Source of the DNA: Duganella sp. BuS-21
Lineage (GTDB): Bacteria > Pseudomonadota > Gammaproteobacteria > Burkholderiales > Burkholderiaceae_D
Direction: 5' to 3'
Assembly (NCBI GenBank): GCA_041874725.1
Contig: CP097466.1
Coordinates: 5,642,001-5,706,000 of the forward strand
Length of the DNA: 64,000 nt
The notes below the pieces were generated by a model. It ran no database searches. It was not told the origin of the DNA and worked only from the letters and a program-made list of their open reading frames with translations. Positions 34,302 to 44,121 of the stretch are shown one piece after another. The position numbers were made by a program, and so were the translations under genes. Positions within the stretch are counted from its first letter, which is position 1. The number at the start of each line of letters is the position of its first letter.

Positions 34302-35027
34302 ATGGCTGGACACAGCAAATGGGCCAACATCAAGCACAAAAAGGCAGCAACTGACGCGAAACGCGGCAAGATCTGGACGCGCCTGATCAAGGAAATCACC
34401 GTTGCTGCACGCATGGGCGGCGGCGACGTCACCGCCAATCCGCGTCTGCGCCTGGCGATCGACAAGGCGGCCGACGCCAATATGCCGAAGGATAACGTGC
34501 AGCGCGCCATCACGCGCGGCACCGGCGGCGAGGACGGCGCGTCGTATGAAGAAGTACGCTACGAAGGCTACGGCGTCGGCGGCGCGGCGATCATCGTCGA
34601 CTGCATGACCGACAACCGCGTGCGCACCGTGGCGGAAGTCCGCAACGCCTTCAACAAGAACGGCGGCAACATGGGCAACGAAGGCTCGGTGGCCTTCATG
34701 TTCAAGCACTGCGGCCAGTTCCTGTTCGCGCCCGGCACCAACGAGGACGCGCTGATGGAAGCGGCGCTGGAATCGGGCGCCGAAGACGTGGTCACGGATG
34801 AAGAAGGCGGCATTGAAGTGCTGTGCGGCCCGCACGATTTCGCCAACGTGAAAGACGCGCTGGAAGCCAAGGGCTTCAAGGCCGAAGTGGCCGAGATCAT
34901 CATGAAGCCGGACGTCGAAATCGCCGTCACCGGCGACAACGCGATCAAGATGCAGAAACTGCTGGACGCGCTGGAAGCGCTGGACGATGTGCAGGAAGTG
35001 TATTCCAACACCCTGATCGAAGACTGA
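34302..35027 (+). CDS. yebC: YebC/PmpR-family (TACO1) translation/regulatory protein
   Basis: A 241-residue protein starting [22 protein letters not shown], the invariant family start. [16 protein letters not shown] and [19 protein letters not shown] follow. Members bind DNA or help ribosomes through polyproline stretches. The ATG at 34302 follows GAAGGAAGA. Six bases before purD, so it heads the housekeeping series. Its promoter region lies in 34091-34301; TATGCTAGAAT near 34227 is a candidate extended -10. Confidence 0.95.
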   Translation: MAGHSKWANIKHKKAATDAKRGKIWTRLIKEITVAARMGGGDVTANPRLRLAIDKAADANMPKDNVQRAITRGTGGEDGASYEEVRYEGYGVGGAAIIVDCMTDNRVRTVAEVRNAFNKNGGNMGNEGSVAFMFKHCGQFLFAPGTNEDALMEAALESGAEDVVTDEEGGIEVLCGPHDFANVKDALEAKGFKAEVAEIIMKPDVEIAVTGDNAIKMQKLLDALEALDDVQEVYSNTLIED

Positions 35028-35033
35028 GGAATT

Positions 35034-36302
35034 ATGAAAATTTTGGTAGTCGGCTCCGGCGGCCGTGAACATGCATTGGCCTGGAAACTGGCGCAATCCG
35101 AGCGCATTCAGATGGTGTACGTGGCCCCCGGCAACGGCGGCACCGCCCGCGATTCGCGCCTGGTCAACGTCAACATCACTGACCTGCACGAGCTGGCGAA
35201 CTTCGTCGAGAGCGAAGGCATCAGCCTGACCGTGGTCGGCCCGGAGACGCCGCTGGCCGGCGGCATCGTCAACCTGTTCCGCGCGCGCGGCCTGAAAGTA
35301 TTCGGCCCGACCAAGGAAGCGGCGCAGCTGGAGTCCTCGAAAGACTTCGCCAAGTCCTTCATGGAACGCCACGGCATCCCGACCGCCAAGTACCAGACCT
35401 TCTCGGACGTGGCGCAAGCGCACGCCTACATCGACGCCAACGGCGCACCGATCGTCATCAAGGCCGACGGCCTGGCCGCCGGCAAAGGCGTGGTGGTCGC
35501 CCTGTCGCTGGAAGAAGCGCACCAGGCGGTGGACGACATGCTGGCCGATAACCGCTTCGGCGACGCCGGCGCGCGCATCGTCATTGAAGAATTCCTGGCC
35601 GGCGAAGAAGCCAGCTTCATCGTCATGTGCGACGGCAAAAACATCCTGCCGCTGGCCACCAGCCAGGATCACAAGCGCCTGAAGGACAACGACGAAGGCC
35701 CGAACACCGGCGGCATGGGTGCGTACTCCCCGGCCCCGATCGTGACGCCGGCCATGCACGCCCGCGTGATGCGCGAAATCATCAACCCGACCATCACCGG
35801 CATGGCGAAGGACGGCATCGTCTTCACCGGCTTCCTGTACGCCGGCCTGATGATCGACGCCGCCGGCAATCCGCGCACGCTGGAGTTCAACTGCCGCATG
35901 GGCGATCCTGAAACCCAGCCTATCATGTCGCGCCTGAAGACCGACCTGGTGGCGGTGATGGAACACGCCGTCAACGGCACGCTGGACCAGATCGAGCTGG
36001 AATGGGACCGCCGCACCGCCGTCGGCGTGGTGCTGGCCGCAGCCGGCTATCCCGACGCGCCGCTGAAAGGCGCCGTGATTGAAGGCATCCCGGCCGAAAC
36101 GCCGGAATCGGTGACCTTCCACGCCGGCACCGCCGACGTGAACGGCCAGTTGCAAGTGACCGGCGGCCGCGTGCTGTGCGTGGTCGGCCTGGCCGACAGC
36201 GTCAAGCTGGCGCAGAAAGCCGCGTACGAAGTGGTCGACCAGATCAGCTTCGAAGGCATGCAGTGCCGCCGCGATATCGGCTGGCGTGGGCTGAAGCACT
36301 AA
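35034..36302 (+). CDS. purD: Phosphoribosylamine-glycine ligase
   Basis: Second step of de novo purine synthesis: joins glycine to phosphoribosylamine using ATP. It has 422 residues; [19 protein letters not shown] at the start, then the ATP-grasp core [17 protein letters not shown] and the diagnostic [24 protein letters not shown] precedes the ATG. One base separates it from hemF. Confidence 0.98.
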   Translation: MKILVVGSGGREHALAWKLAQSERIQMVYVAPGNGGTARDSRLVNVNITDLHELANFVESEGISLTVVGPETPLAGGIVNLFRARGLKVFGPTKEAAQLESSKDFAKSFMERHGIPTAKYQTFSDVAQAHAYIDANGAPIVIKADGLAAGKGVVVALSLEEAHQAVDDMLADNRFGDAGARIVIEEFLAGEEASFIVMCDGKNILPLATSQDHKRLKDNDEGPNTGGMGAYSPAPIVTPAMHARVMREIINPTITGMAKDGIVFTGFLYAGLMIDAAGNPRTLEFNCRMGDPETQPIMSRLKTDLVAVMEHAVNGTLDQIELEWDRRTAVGVVLAAAGYPDAPLKGAVIEGIPAETPESVTFHAGTADVNGQLQVTGGRVLCVVGLADSVKLAQKAAYEVVDQISFEGMQCRRDIGWRGLKH

Positions 36303-36303
36303 G

Positions 36304-37218
36304 ATGTCCGCCGCACCGAATCCTTCGGCAGTCAAAGCCTGGCTGCTGCAACTGCAAAACGACATCGTGCAAGCGTTGGAGGCCGTCGACGGCGCCGCCT
36401 TCCTGCGCGACGAGTGGCAGCGCGCCGAAGGCGGCGGCGGGATTTCGCGTCTGGTGGAAGAAGGCAATGTGATCGAGCGCGGTGGTGTGAACTTCTCGCA
36501 CGTGCTGGGCGCCAAGCTGCCTCCGTCGGCGTCGGCGCACCGCCCCGACATCGGCGGCAATCCATGGGAAGCCATGGGCGTGTCGCTGGTGATCCATCCG
36601 CGCAATCCGTATGCGCCGACGGTGCACATGAACGTGCGCTTTTTCAGCACCACCAACGCCGCCGGCGAGCCGGTATGGTGGTTCGGCGGCGGCATGGATT
36701 TGACGCCGTATTACGGTTTCAAGGAAGACGCCAGGCACTTCCACCAGACCTGCCATGACGCCCTCGCCCGGTTCGGCGCGGACCTGCACGGCAAGTTCAA
36801 GCAATGGTGCGACGAGTATTTCTACCTGAAGCACCGCCAGGAAGCGCGCGGCGTCGGCGGCATTTTCTTCGACGACCACAGCGCCGAGGGCTTCGAGCAA
36901 AGCTTCGCCATGACCCAAAGCGTGGGCCAGTCCTTCCTGAAGGCCTACCTGCCGATCCTGGAACAGCGCAAGGACACGCCTTACGGCGAACGCGAACGCG
37001 ATTTCCAGGCTTACCGGCGCGGCCGCTATGTCGAATTCAATCTGGTATTCGACCGTGGCACGCTGTTTGGCCTGCAATCGGGCGGCCGCACCGAGGCGAT
37101 CCTGATGTCGATGCCGCCGATCGTGAAATGGCGCTATCGCTGGGAACCCGAGGAAGGCACGCCGGAAGCGGCGCTGTATTCCGACTTCCTGCCCCATCGC
37201 GACTGGCTCGCTGCGTGA
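36304..37218 (+). CDS. hemF: Oxygen-dependent coproporphyrinogen III oxidase
   Basis: Oxidatively decarboxylates coproporphyrinogen III in haem synthesis. It has 304 residues. [35 protein letters not shown]-type [21 protein letters not shown] and [27 protein letters not shown] are the family signatures. Immediately follows purD. Confidence 0.97.
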   Translation: MSAAPNPSAVKAWLLQLQNDIVQALEAVDGAAFLRDEWQRAEGGGGISRLVEEGNVIERGGVNFSHVLGAKLPPSASAHRPDIGGNPWEAMGVSLVIHPRNPYAPTVHMNVRFFSTTNAAGEPVWWFGGGMDLTPYYGFKEDARHFHQTCHDALARFGADLHGKFKQWCDEYFYLKHRQEARGVGGIFFDDHSAEGFEQSFAMTQSVGQSFLKAYLPILEQRKDTPYGERERDFQAYRRGRYVEFNLVFDRGTLFGLQSGGRTEAILMSMPPIVKWRYRWEPEEGTPEAALYSDFLPHRDWLAA

Positions 37219-37231
37219 CGACGGCCTACTG

Positions 37232-37891
37232 ATGGTATACCGAGCCGCACTGCTGGGAGGCAGCTACGATCCGGTGCATCGAGGTCACGTCGCGTTGGGC
37301 GAGCATTTCGCCAATCTGCTGCAGGTCGACCAGTTGCGCGTGATCCCTACCGGACTGCCGTGGCAAAAAGCCACGCTGAACGCGTCGTCGCAGCAGCGCG
37401 CCGACATGGTGGCGCTGGCCTTTGCCGGCCAGCCGTTCAGCGTGGCGGTGGACATGCAGGAGATCGCGCGTGGCGCGGCCGGACTGCCGACCTACACCAT
37501 CGACACCTTGCGCCAGGTGCGCGCCGAGCTGGGGCCGCAGGCTTCCGTCAGTTTCCTGATGGGCGCCGACCAGCTGCAGCGGCTCGATACCTGGCACGAA
37601 TGGCAGGCGCTGTTCGACTACGCCCATATCTGCGTAGCGGCGCGTCCGGGCTATGACATTGCCACCGCCGGTTTGCCGCCGGCCGTGGCACAGGCGTTTT
37701 CCAGCCGTTTGGGAACGCCGCAACAAATCCGTAACACGCCGCATGGTCTGACTTATCTGGCAGAAGACTTCGCGGTGGATATTTCCGCAACCAGGATACG
37801 TGCGGCATTACAACGGGGGGAACCGGCAAACTCGCTTATCCCGCCGCTAGTGCTAGACTATATTAAACAACACAATTTATACAAAAGCTAA
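37232..37891 (+). CDS. nadD: Nicotinate-nucleotide adenylyltransferase
   Basis: Adenylates nicotinate mononucleotide in NAD synthesis. It has 219 residues. The nucleotidyltransferase motif is GGSYDPVHRGHVALGE, and the C-terminal ISATRIRAAL is the second nucleotide-binding signature. Its stop directly abuts the rsfS ATG, as is common in proteobacteria. Confidence 0.96.
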   Translation: MVYRAALLGGSYDPVHRGHVALGEHFANLLQVDQLRVIPTGLPWQKATLNASSQQRADMVALAFAGQPFSVAVDMQEIARGAAGLPTYTIDTLRQVRAELGPQASVSFLMGADQLQRLDTWHEWQALFDYAHICVAARPGYDIATAGLPPAVAQAFSSRLGTPQQIRNTPHGLTYLAEDFAVDISATRIRAALQRGEPANSLIPPLVLDYIKQHNLYKS

Positions 37892-38575
37892 ATGGACATC
37901 AAAAAACTGCAAACCCTGGTCGTTGACGCCCTCGAAGACGTTAAGGCCCAAGACATCGTCCTGTTCGATACGACCCACTTAACCAGCCTGTTTGACCGCA
38001 TCGCCATCGCGTCCGGTACCTCCAATCGCCAAACCAAGGCGCTGGCCGCCTCGGTGCGCGACAAGGTCAAGGCCGCCGGCGGCGACGTCTACGGCATGGA
38101 AGGCGAGGACACCGGTGAATGGGTGCTGGTCGACCTGGGCGATATGATCGTCCACATCATGCAAGCGCCGATCCGCGCTTACTACCGCCTGGAAGAACTC
38201 TGGGGCGACAAGCCGGTGAAACTGGGCGCCGCCAAGCGCAAGAACACCGCCGAAGGCGAAGCCGCCGACGCGCCGAAGAAAATCAGCAGCCACCTGGCCG
38301 CTGGTAAAAAGGCCGTTGCCGCCACCCCGGTCGTGGAAAAGAAAACCTCGGCCCGCAAGCCGGCCGCCGCCAAAGCGTCCACCACCGCCGAGAAAAAACC
38401 GGCCAAGCCAGCAGCCGTCCCGGCCGGCAAGAAGATCAAGGTCGGCGCGCCGAAGGCCACCGTCGCCGCAGTCAAGGCACTGAAAGCGACCGCCAAGCCA
38501 CGCGCAGCCAAGCCTAAAGCCGAAGAAGCGCCAGCCAAGACCGTCATCAAACGTATCAAAAAAGCGGCTGAGTAA
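37892..38575 (+). CDS. rsfS: Ribosome silencing factor RsfS with long Lys/Ala-rich tail
   Basis: Binds ribosomal protein uL14 and blocks subunit joining under starvation. Residues 1-112 are the complete RsfS domain (DIVLFDTTHLTSLFDRIAIASGTSNRQTKALA, GEWVLVDLGDMIVHIM, RAYYRLEELWGD). Typical proteins end near residue 115-130. Here residues 113-227 form a tail of Lys, Ala and Pro resembling histone H1 or a nucleoid protein tail, which should be highly basic and disordered. Abuts nadD. Confidence 0.95.
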   Translation: MDIKKLQTLVVDALEDVKAQDIVLFDTTHLTSLFDRIAIASGTSNRQTKALAASVRDKVKAAGGDVYGMEGEDTGEWVLVDLGDMIVHIMQAPIRAYYRLEELWGDKPVKLGAAKRKNTAEGEAADAPKKISSHLAAGKKAVAATPVVEKKTSARKPAAAKASTTAEKKPAKPAAVPAGKKIKVGAPKATVAAVKALKATAKPRAAKPKAEEAPAKTVIKRIKKAAE

Positions 38576-38581
38576 TCCGCC

Positions 38582-39052
38582 ATGCAGCTGATTATCGCTG
38601 CGGTCGGCCATAAAATGCCGGCCTGGATCGAAACCGGCTACGCCGAGTATGTAAAGCGCATGCCGCCGGAACTGAAGATCGTGCTGAAGGAAATCAAGCC
38701 GGTCGAACGTTCCGGCAGCAAGACCGCCGCCACCGCGATGGCGCTTGAACGCGAGCGCATCGAGGCGGCGCTGCCGAAAGCCGTGCGCATCATCGCCCTC
38801 GACGAGCGCGGCAAGGATCTCACCTCGGTGGGCCTGTCGCAGCAGCTGGAGGCATGGCAGCAGGATGGCCGCGACACGGCTTTCCTGATCGGCGGCGCCG
38901 ACGGTCTCGACCCTGCGCTCAAGGCGCGTGCCGAAGGCTTGATCCGGATTTCCAGTATGACCCTGCCGCATGGTATGGTGCGGGTGATGCTGGCCGAGCA
39001 GTTGTACCGCGCCTGGACTATTACGCAGAACCATCCTTATCACCGCGTCTAA
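38582..39052 (+). CDS. rlmH: 23S rRNA (pseudouridine1915-N3)-methyltransferase
   Basis: SPOUT methyltransferase acting on 23S rRNA position 1915. It has 156 residues; [23 protein letters not shown] start, [25 protein letters not shown]-binding knot and the end [19 protein letters not shown]. It follows rsfS by six bases. Confidence 0.96.
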   Translation: MQLIIAAVGHKMPAWIETGYAEYVKRMPPELKIVLKEIKPVERSGSKTAATAMALERERIEAALPKAVRIIALDERGKDLTSVGLSQQLEAWQQDGRDTAFLIGGADGLDPALKARAEGLIRISSMTLPHGMVRVMLAEQLYRAWTITQNHPYHRV

Positions 39053-39061
39053 CAACACGAT

Positions 39062-39679
39062 ATGAAACCGGTCGACAAGAAGATTTACCTCGCCTCGAAA
39101 AGCCCGCGGCGGCGCGAGCTGCTGCGCCAGGTCGGCATTGATTTCGAACTGCTGCTGTTGCGCGACGGCCCGCGCGGCGCCGACGTCACCGAAGAAGTGC
39201 ATCCGGGCGAAGCGCCCATCGATTACGTGGGGCGCGTGGCGCTGGAAAAAGCCCAGTTTGCGGCGGATCTGGTCGTCAAGCGCCGCATGGCGGCACGCCC
39301 CGTGCTGTCGGCCGACACCACCGTCACCATCGACGGCGCCATTCTCGGCAAGCCGGCCAATCCGGCCGAAGCCACCGCCATGCTGCAACAGCTGTCGGGC
39401 CGCACGCACCAGGTGCTGACCTCGATCGCCGTGGCCTCGGCCGATTTCTCGACCCAGATCACGCAAGTGTCGGAGGTGCGCTTCGGCGTGCTGTCGCAGG
39501 CCGCCATTGCCGCCTATTGCGCCACCGCCGAACCTTACGACAAGGCCGGCGGCTACGGCATCCAGGGACCGGCCGCCGTGTTCATCGAACACATCTCCGG
39601 CAGCCACTCGGGCATCATGGGGCTGCCCATCTACGAAACCATTCAGCTGCTGCGCCAAGCGGGTTTGCCGCTACCCTGA
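39062..39679 (+). CDS. maf: Maf-family nucleoside triphosphate pyrophosphatase
   Basis: Hydrolyses non-canonical or pyrimidine NTPs. It has 205 residues: IYLASKSPRRRELLRQVG start, VLSADTTVTIDGAILGKP and the end region DKAGGYGIQGPAAVFIEHISGSHSGIMGLPIYE. Lies nine bases after rlmH and upstream of rng, the usual order. Confidence 0.95.
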   Translation: MKPVDKKIYLASKSPRRRELLRQVGIDFELLLLRDGPRGADVTEEVHPGEAPIDYVGRVALEKAQFAADLVVKRRMAARPVLSADTTVTIDGAILGKPANPAEATAMLQQLSGRTHQVLTSIAVASADFSTQITQVSEVRFGVLSQAAIAAYCATAEPYDKAGGYGIQGPAAVFIEHISGSHSGIMGLPIYETIQLLRQAGLPLP

Positions 39680-39699
39680 CGCCCGTGTATGATCGGGGC

Positions 39700-41169
39700 A
39701 TGAATGAAGACATACTGATCAATATCACCCCGCAGGAAACCCGCGTCGCCCTCATCGTCCAGGGCGCGGTGCAGGAACTCCACATCGAACGCACGCTCAC
39801 GCGCGGACTGGCCGGCAACGTCTATTCCGGCAAGGTGGTGCGGGTGCTGCCCGGCATGCAGTCGGCCTTCATCGATATCGGCCTGGAGCGGGCAGCTTTC
39901 CTGCACGTGGCCGACATCTGGGAATCGCGGCCGCACGACGGCGGCAACAACGCCGCGCCGCCGACGCCGATCGAAAAAATCCTGTTCGACGGCCAGGTGC
40001 TGACGGTGCAGGTGATCAAGGACCCGATCGGCACCAAGGGCGCGCGCCTGTCGACCCAGATCTCGATCGCCGGCCGCATGCTGGTGTACCTGCCGCAGGA
40101 CGGCCACATCGGCATCTCGCAGAAAATTGAAAAGGAATCGGACCGCGAAGCCCTGCGCACGCGCCTGCAAAGCCTGTTGCCGCCGGACGAAAAAGGCGGC
40201 TACATCGTGCGCACGCAAGCGGAGGACGCCTCGGACTCGGACATCGCCGCCGACGTCGAATACCTGCGCAAGACCTGGGCCGCGATCACGCACGGCGCCC
40301 GCACCAAGCCCGCTACCACCCTGCTGCACCAGGACTTGAGCCTGGCCCAGCGCGTGCTGCGCGACTTCGTGCACGACGAGACGGCCACCATCCAGGTCGA
40401 CTCGCGCGAGAACTATGTGAACCTGCAGGAATTCGGCAAGGCCTACACACCGGGCGTGCTACCGCGCCTGCACCACTACACCGGCGAGCGGCCGCTGTTC
40501 GACCTGTACGGCGTGGAGGAAGAAATCCTGCGCGCGCTGGGCCGGCGCGTGGATTTGAAGTCAGGCGGCTATCTGATCGTCGACCAGACCGAGGCGATGA
40601 CCACCATCGACGTCAACACCGGTGGCTTCGTCGGCGGGCGCAATTTCGCCGACACCATCTTCAAGACCAACCTGGAAGCGGCGCACGCGATCGCCCGCCA
40701 GCTGCGCCTGCGCAACCTGGGCGGCATCATCATCCTCGACTTCATCGACATGGAAAACACCGAGCACCGCACGGCGGTGTTGGGCGAACTGAAAAAAGCC
40801 CTGTCGCGCGACCGCACCAAGGTGTCGGTGAGCAGCTTCTCGGCGCTGGGGCTGGTGGAGATGACGCGCAAGCGCACGCGCGAATCGCTGGCGCACATCC
40901 TGTGCGAACCGTGCCCGGCCTGTAACGGCAAGGGCCAGGTCAAGACCTCGCGCACCATATGCTACGAAATCCTGCGCGAATTGCTGCGCGAAGCCAAACA
41001 GTTCAACCCGCGCGAATTCCGCATCCTCGCCTCGCAGGAGGTGGTGGACATGTTCCTGGAAGAAGAATCGCAGCACCTGGCGATGCTGGGCGATTTCATC
41101 GGCAAGAAGATCTCGCTGCAGGTGGAAACGGCGTATCACCAGGAGCAGTACGACGTGATCCTGATGTAG
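39700..41169 (+). CDS. rng: Ribonuclease G
   Basis: An endoribonuclease maturing 16S rRNA and degrading mRNA. It has 489 residues, the RNase G rather than RNase E length. MNEDILINITPQETRVALI start, S1 domain (GNVYSGKVVRVLPGMQSAFIDIG), catalytic region TTIDVNTGGFVGGRNF...IIILDFIDM, and CEPCPACNGKG Zn-link. The ATG at 39700 is used; upstream in-frame codons run antisense-like through maf and are ignored. Confidence 0.96.
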   Translation: MNEDILINITPQETRVALIVQGAVQELHIERTLTRGLAGNVYSGKVVRVLPGMQSAFIDIGLERAAFLHVADIWESRPHDGGNNAAPPTPIEKILFDGQVLTVQVIKDPIGTKGARLSTQISIAGRMLVYLPQDGHIGISQKIEKESDREALRTRLQSLLPPDEKGGYIVRTQAEDASDSDIAADVEYLRKTWAAITHGARTKPATTLLHQDLSLAQRVLRDFVHDETATIQVDSRENYVNLQEFGKAYTPGVLPRLHHYTGERPLFDLYGVEEEILRALGRRVDLKSGGYLIVDQTEAMTTIDVNTGGFVGGRNFADTIFKTNLEAAHAIARQLRLRNLGGIIILDFIDMENTEHRTAVLGELKKALSRDRTKVSVSSFSALGLVEMTRKRTRESLAHILCEPCPACNGKGQVKTSRTICYEILRELLREAKQFNPREFRILASQEVVDMFLEEESQHLAMLGDFIGKKISLQVETAYHQEQYDVILM

Positions 41170-41177
41170 ATTGACGT

Positions 41178-41353
41178 AATGGGCTTGACGTTAGCTCTCG
41201 CCTTAAAAGCACGCGGCACCAACCCAACCCGCACACCGCTGCGGCCAGGGGTACTTTTAAGGATGACTGCTGAGTTGCCTATGGGTACTCGTGACCGCGA
41301 GGTAAGAGTACATTGCGAAAACCATCGCGGCGTTGCCCGGTAGTCCGTGATGA
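41178..41353. repeat. Second dispersed repeat family, copy B (left end diverged)
   Basis: The core AAAAGCACGCGGCACCAACCC, followed by CGCACACCGCTGCGGCCAGGG, and the right end GCCCGGTAGTCCGTGATGAA match the family at 28411. The left inverted end is missing. Together with MITE copy 3 it fills the gap after rng. Confidence 0.65.
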
Positions 41354-41354
41354 A

Positions 41355-41535
41355 TAAAAAAAATGCCCGCGTAGCGGTAATGCCGTTAAGTTAAGCGATG
41401 TCGTCCCGGCGAAAGCCGGGATCCATGCTGAGTTAGCCGGGCATGCGCCTCATGGATTCCCGCATTCGCGGGAATGACGAAGCCTATTTTCAGCTTAACT
41501 TAACGACATTACCGCGTAGCGGGCATTTTTCATGG
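41355..41535 (-). terminator. Terminator of the PEP-CTERM gene, split by MITE copy 3
   Basis: Without the element the site reads AAATGCCCGC-GTA-GCGGGCATTTTT. On the minus strand the U-run is TTTTTTTT, 12 bp after the PEP-CTERM stop codon. Confidence 0.8.
41378..41511. mobile_element. Terminator-targeting MITE, copy 3
   Basis: 134 bp, nearly identical to the copies at 22541 and 28254, with terminal inverted repeats (one mismatch at the right end). CCGCGTAGCGG is duplicated on both sides (41367-41377 and 41512-41522), again centred on a terminator loop. Confidence 0.92.
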
Positions 41536-41547
41536 CGCGCGATGCGC

Positions 41548-42132
41548 TTACTTGCGCGCGCGGCGACGTGCAATGACGCCCATCAGCGCCAAGCCACCCA
41601 GCAGCATGCCATAGGTTGCCGGCTCAGGTACGGCCGAAATGGTCGAGAAAGCGCGGTAGTTGCTGATGCCGTTAGGCAGGTTGCCAAAGGTGAACGTTGT
41701 GCCTGCCGCCAGCGGAGTGTTCCAGTGGAACACCAGTTCGCCCTTGCCATAGTGGATAGCCAGGTAATCGAAGCTGGCGCTGGAGGTCACGGTGAAGCTG
41801 CCGGATTTTTGGTCGCTCAGGCTGCCATTACCGCTTAGTTTCAGAGAACCGGCGCCGGTCGAAGGCAGGCTGAACAGTGTCTCGACCAAGTCTTCGATCT
41901 GGCCTACGCCTTGGCTGCCGGGTGGGTTAGCGCCGTCATACACAAAAACCCGGCTGGCCGTAGGGCCATAGGTGAAGGTGCCGCTGCTCAGCGTCAGGCT
42001 GGCAGGCGTCGTATCTTCTACCCAAGCCGGGGTCGAAGCCGCTGGCTTGTCGTTTTTTTCATTTTTCGCCGCAGCGACGCTAGCCGTAGCTGCCAGGATA
42101 AGACCGACAACGAAAGTTTTGGTGAGTGACAT
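41548..42132 (-). CDS. PEP-CTERM sorting domain protein
   Basis: A 194-residue exported protein. A Sec signal (MSLTKTFVVGLILAATASVAAA) is followed by a beta-rich Ser/Thr/Gly body. The C-terminus is a canonical PEP-CTERM signal: VPEPATYGMLLGGLALMGVIARRRARK (from residue 168). Such proteins are cleaved and sorted by exosortase, usually in exopolysaccharide-producing bacteria. No exosortase gene is in this window. The function of the body is unknown. Confidence 0.93.
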   Translation of the reverse strand: MSLTKTFVVGLILAATASVAAAKNEKNDKPAASTPAWVEDTTPASLTLSSGTFTYGPTASRVFVYDGANPPGSQGVGQIEDLVETLFSLPSTGAGSLKLSGNGSLSDQKSGSFTVTSSASFDYLAIHYGKGELVFHWNTPLAAGTTFTFGNLPNGISNYRAFSTISAVPEPATYGMLLGGLALMGVIARRRARK

Positions 42133-42246
42133 AGATGCTCCGTTATGAATTTGGGTTGCAGTGAATCACTGCGCCTATTTGACGAGCAACAATACCAGCA
42201 GTTGAATTTACATGCAATAAAAATAATTTCTTTTACATGGAAGCAA

Positions 42247-42273
42247 TAAAAAAAGCCCACCGAAGTGGGCTTG
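42247..42273 (-). terminator. Terminator of aceA
   Basis: On the minus strand, AAGCCCAC-TTCG-GTGGGCTTTTTTTT: a six-plus-base stem with a TTCG tetraloop and a long U-run, 19 bp after the aceA stop. Confidence 0.9.
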
Positions 42274-42291
42274 GATAGGTGAAGCGGACGC

Positions 42292-43872
42292 TTAGAACTG
42301 GTTCATGGTGTTGTCTTTACCTGCCGCTTTCAGGGCCGCTTCGCCGCTGAAGTAGTCCTTGTGGTCGTCGCCGATGTCCGAGCCGGACATGTTCTGGTGC
42401 TTGACGCAGGCGATGCCCTGACGGATCTCCTTGCGCTGCACGCCGGCCACGTAACCCAGCATGCCCTGGTCGCCGAAATATTCCTTGGCCAGGTTGTCGG
42501 TCGACAGCGCGGCGGTGTGGTAGGTCGGCAGCGTGATCAGGTGATGGAAGATGCCGGCTTCGCGCGCCGCATCGGCCTGGAAGGTGCGGATTTTCTCATC
42601 GGCCTGCAGCGCCAACTCAGTCGTGTCGTATTCGACACTCATCAGCTGGCTGCGCTCGTAGGCGGACACATCCTTGCCGTCGGCCTTCATCGCGTCGTAC
42701 ACCTGCTGGCGGAAGTTCAGGGTCCAGTTGAACGACGGGCTGTTGTTGTACACCAGCTTGGCGTTCGGGATGACCTTGCGGATTTCGCTGACCATGCCGC
42801 CGATCTGGGCGATGTGCGGCTTTTCGGTTTCGATCCACAGCAGGTCGGCGCCGTTTTGCAGCGAGGTGATGCTATCGAGCACGCAGCGCGCTTCGCCGGA
42901 ACCGGCGCGGAACTGGAACAGGTTGCTCGGCAGGCGCTTGGGACGCAGCAGCTTGCCTTCGCGCTTGATGATGACGTCGCCATTGCCCAACGCATCGGCC
43001 GAGACTTCTTCGCAATCGAGGAAGGCGTTGTATTGGTCGCCCAGGTCGCCCGGCTCGTTGGTCACGGCGATCTGCTTGGTCAGGCCGGCGCCCAGCGAGT
43101 CGGTACGGGCAACAATGATGCCGTCGTCCACGCCCAGTTCCAGGAAGGCGTAGCGGATGGCGCGGATCTTGGCCAGGAAATCTTCGTGCGGCACGGTGAC
43201 CTTGCCATCCTGGTGACCGCATTGTTTTTCGTCCGACACCTGATTCTCCACCTGGATGCAGCAGGCGCCCGCTTCGATGAATTGCTTGGCCAGCAAATAG
43301 GTCGCTTCGGCATTGCCGAAACCGGCGTCGATGTCGGCGATGATCGGCACGACGTGGGTGACGTGGTTGTCGATCTTGGACTGGATCGCGGCTTTTTCAG
43401 CGGCAGGGGCAGCGTCCAGCTGACGGAACAGGCCGCCCAGTTCGCGGGCATCGGCCTGACGCAGGAAGGTGTACAGCTCTTTGATCAGCGCCGAGACGGC
43501 GGTTTTTTCGTGCATCGACTGGTCGGGCAGCGGGCCGAATTCAGAGCGCAGCGCGGCAACCATCCAGCCCGACAGGTAGAGGTAGCGGCGGTCGGTGCTG
43601 TTGAAATGCTTCTTGATCGAAATCATTTTTTGCTGGCCGATGAAACCGTGCCAGCAGCCCAGCGACTGGGTGTACTTCGACGGGTCCTGGTCATAGGCGG
43701 CCATGTCGGCGCGCATGATCTTGGCGGTGTACTTGGCGATGTCCAGGCCGGTCTTGAACTTGTTCTGGGCGCGCATGCGGGCGGCGGACTCGGGATTGAT
43801 GGCGTTCCAGGCCGAACCTTGTTGCTCTTTCAAACCAGCAACTGCCTTGATGTCGTCTTGATATTGGGACAT
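42292..43872 (-). CDS. aceA: Isocitrate lyase
   Basis: Splits isocitrate into glyoxylate and succinate in the glyoxylate shunt. It has 526 residues, the long class. Active-site Cys lies in DEKQCGHQDGK (KQCGH replaces the common KKCGH). VVPIIADIDAGFGNAEATYLLAKQFIEAGACCIQVENQ and VYNNSPSFNW are family hallmarks. No malate synthase gene adjoins. It has its own AT-rich promoter region upstream and a terminator. Confidence 0.97.
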   Translation of the reverse strand: MSQYQDDIKAVAGLKEQQGSAWNAINPESAARMRAQNKFKTGLDIAKYTAKIMRADMAAYDQDPSKYTQSLGCWHGFIGQQKMISIKKHFNSTDRRYLYLSGWMVAALRSEFGPLPDQSMHEKTAVSALIKELYTFLRQADARELGGLFRQLDAAPAAEKAAIQSKIDNHVTHVVPIIADIDAGFGNAEATYLLAKQFIEAGACCIQVENQVSDEKQCGHQDGKVTVPHEDFLAKIRAIRYAFLELGVDDGIIVARTDSLGAGLTKQIAVTNEPGDLGDQYNAFLDCEEVSADALGNGDVIIKREGKLLRPKRLPSNLFQFRAGSGEARCVLDSITSLQNGADLLWIETEKPHIAQIGGMVSEIRKVIPNAKLVYNNSPSFNWTLNFRQQVYDAMKADGKDVSAYERSQLMSVEYDTTELALQADEKIRTFQADAAREAGIFHHLITLPTYHTAALSTDNLAKEYFGDQGMLGYVAGVQRKEIRQGIACVKHQNMSGSDIGDDHKDYFSGEAALKAAGKDNTMNQF

Positions 43873-44121
43873 GTGTATCTCCTAAAGAAAAACAAGAATA
43901 AGTGAATCGTCGAGTACGCCGTAAAAGCCAAACTGCATGACTATATAGTAGGCTATTTTGATGCGCTGCACTAACTCTTATATAAGACATATAACTTAAA
44001 TTTATTCTTTGCTTTTCAATTAGTTAGATACCGTTTTTTGGCATATGAAATGCCTTTTCAAAAAATGGAAAAAAAGATGCGGCACTCCGTCATGCCGCAT
44101 CCCATAATGTGAAAGGCTTTT
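43873..44121. promoter_or_regulatory. AT-rich aceA promoter region with a palindrome
   Basis: Markedly AT-rich for this genome. It contains the perfect 12-bp palindrome TCTTATATAAGA (43976-43987) and nearby ATATAACTTAAATTTATT, about 100 bp upstream of aceA. These are candidates for promoter and operator elements of acetate/glyoxylate control. A weaker palindromic ATGCGGCA...TGCCGCAT at 44076-44101 precedes the next gene's stop and may be its terminator. Confidence 0.45.

Noticed and set aside
41443..41838. A 131-codon frame starting in MITE copy 3
   Set aside because: It begins inside the element and continues antisense to the PEP-CTERM gene, with no ribosome site.
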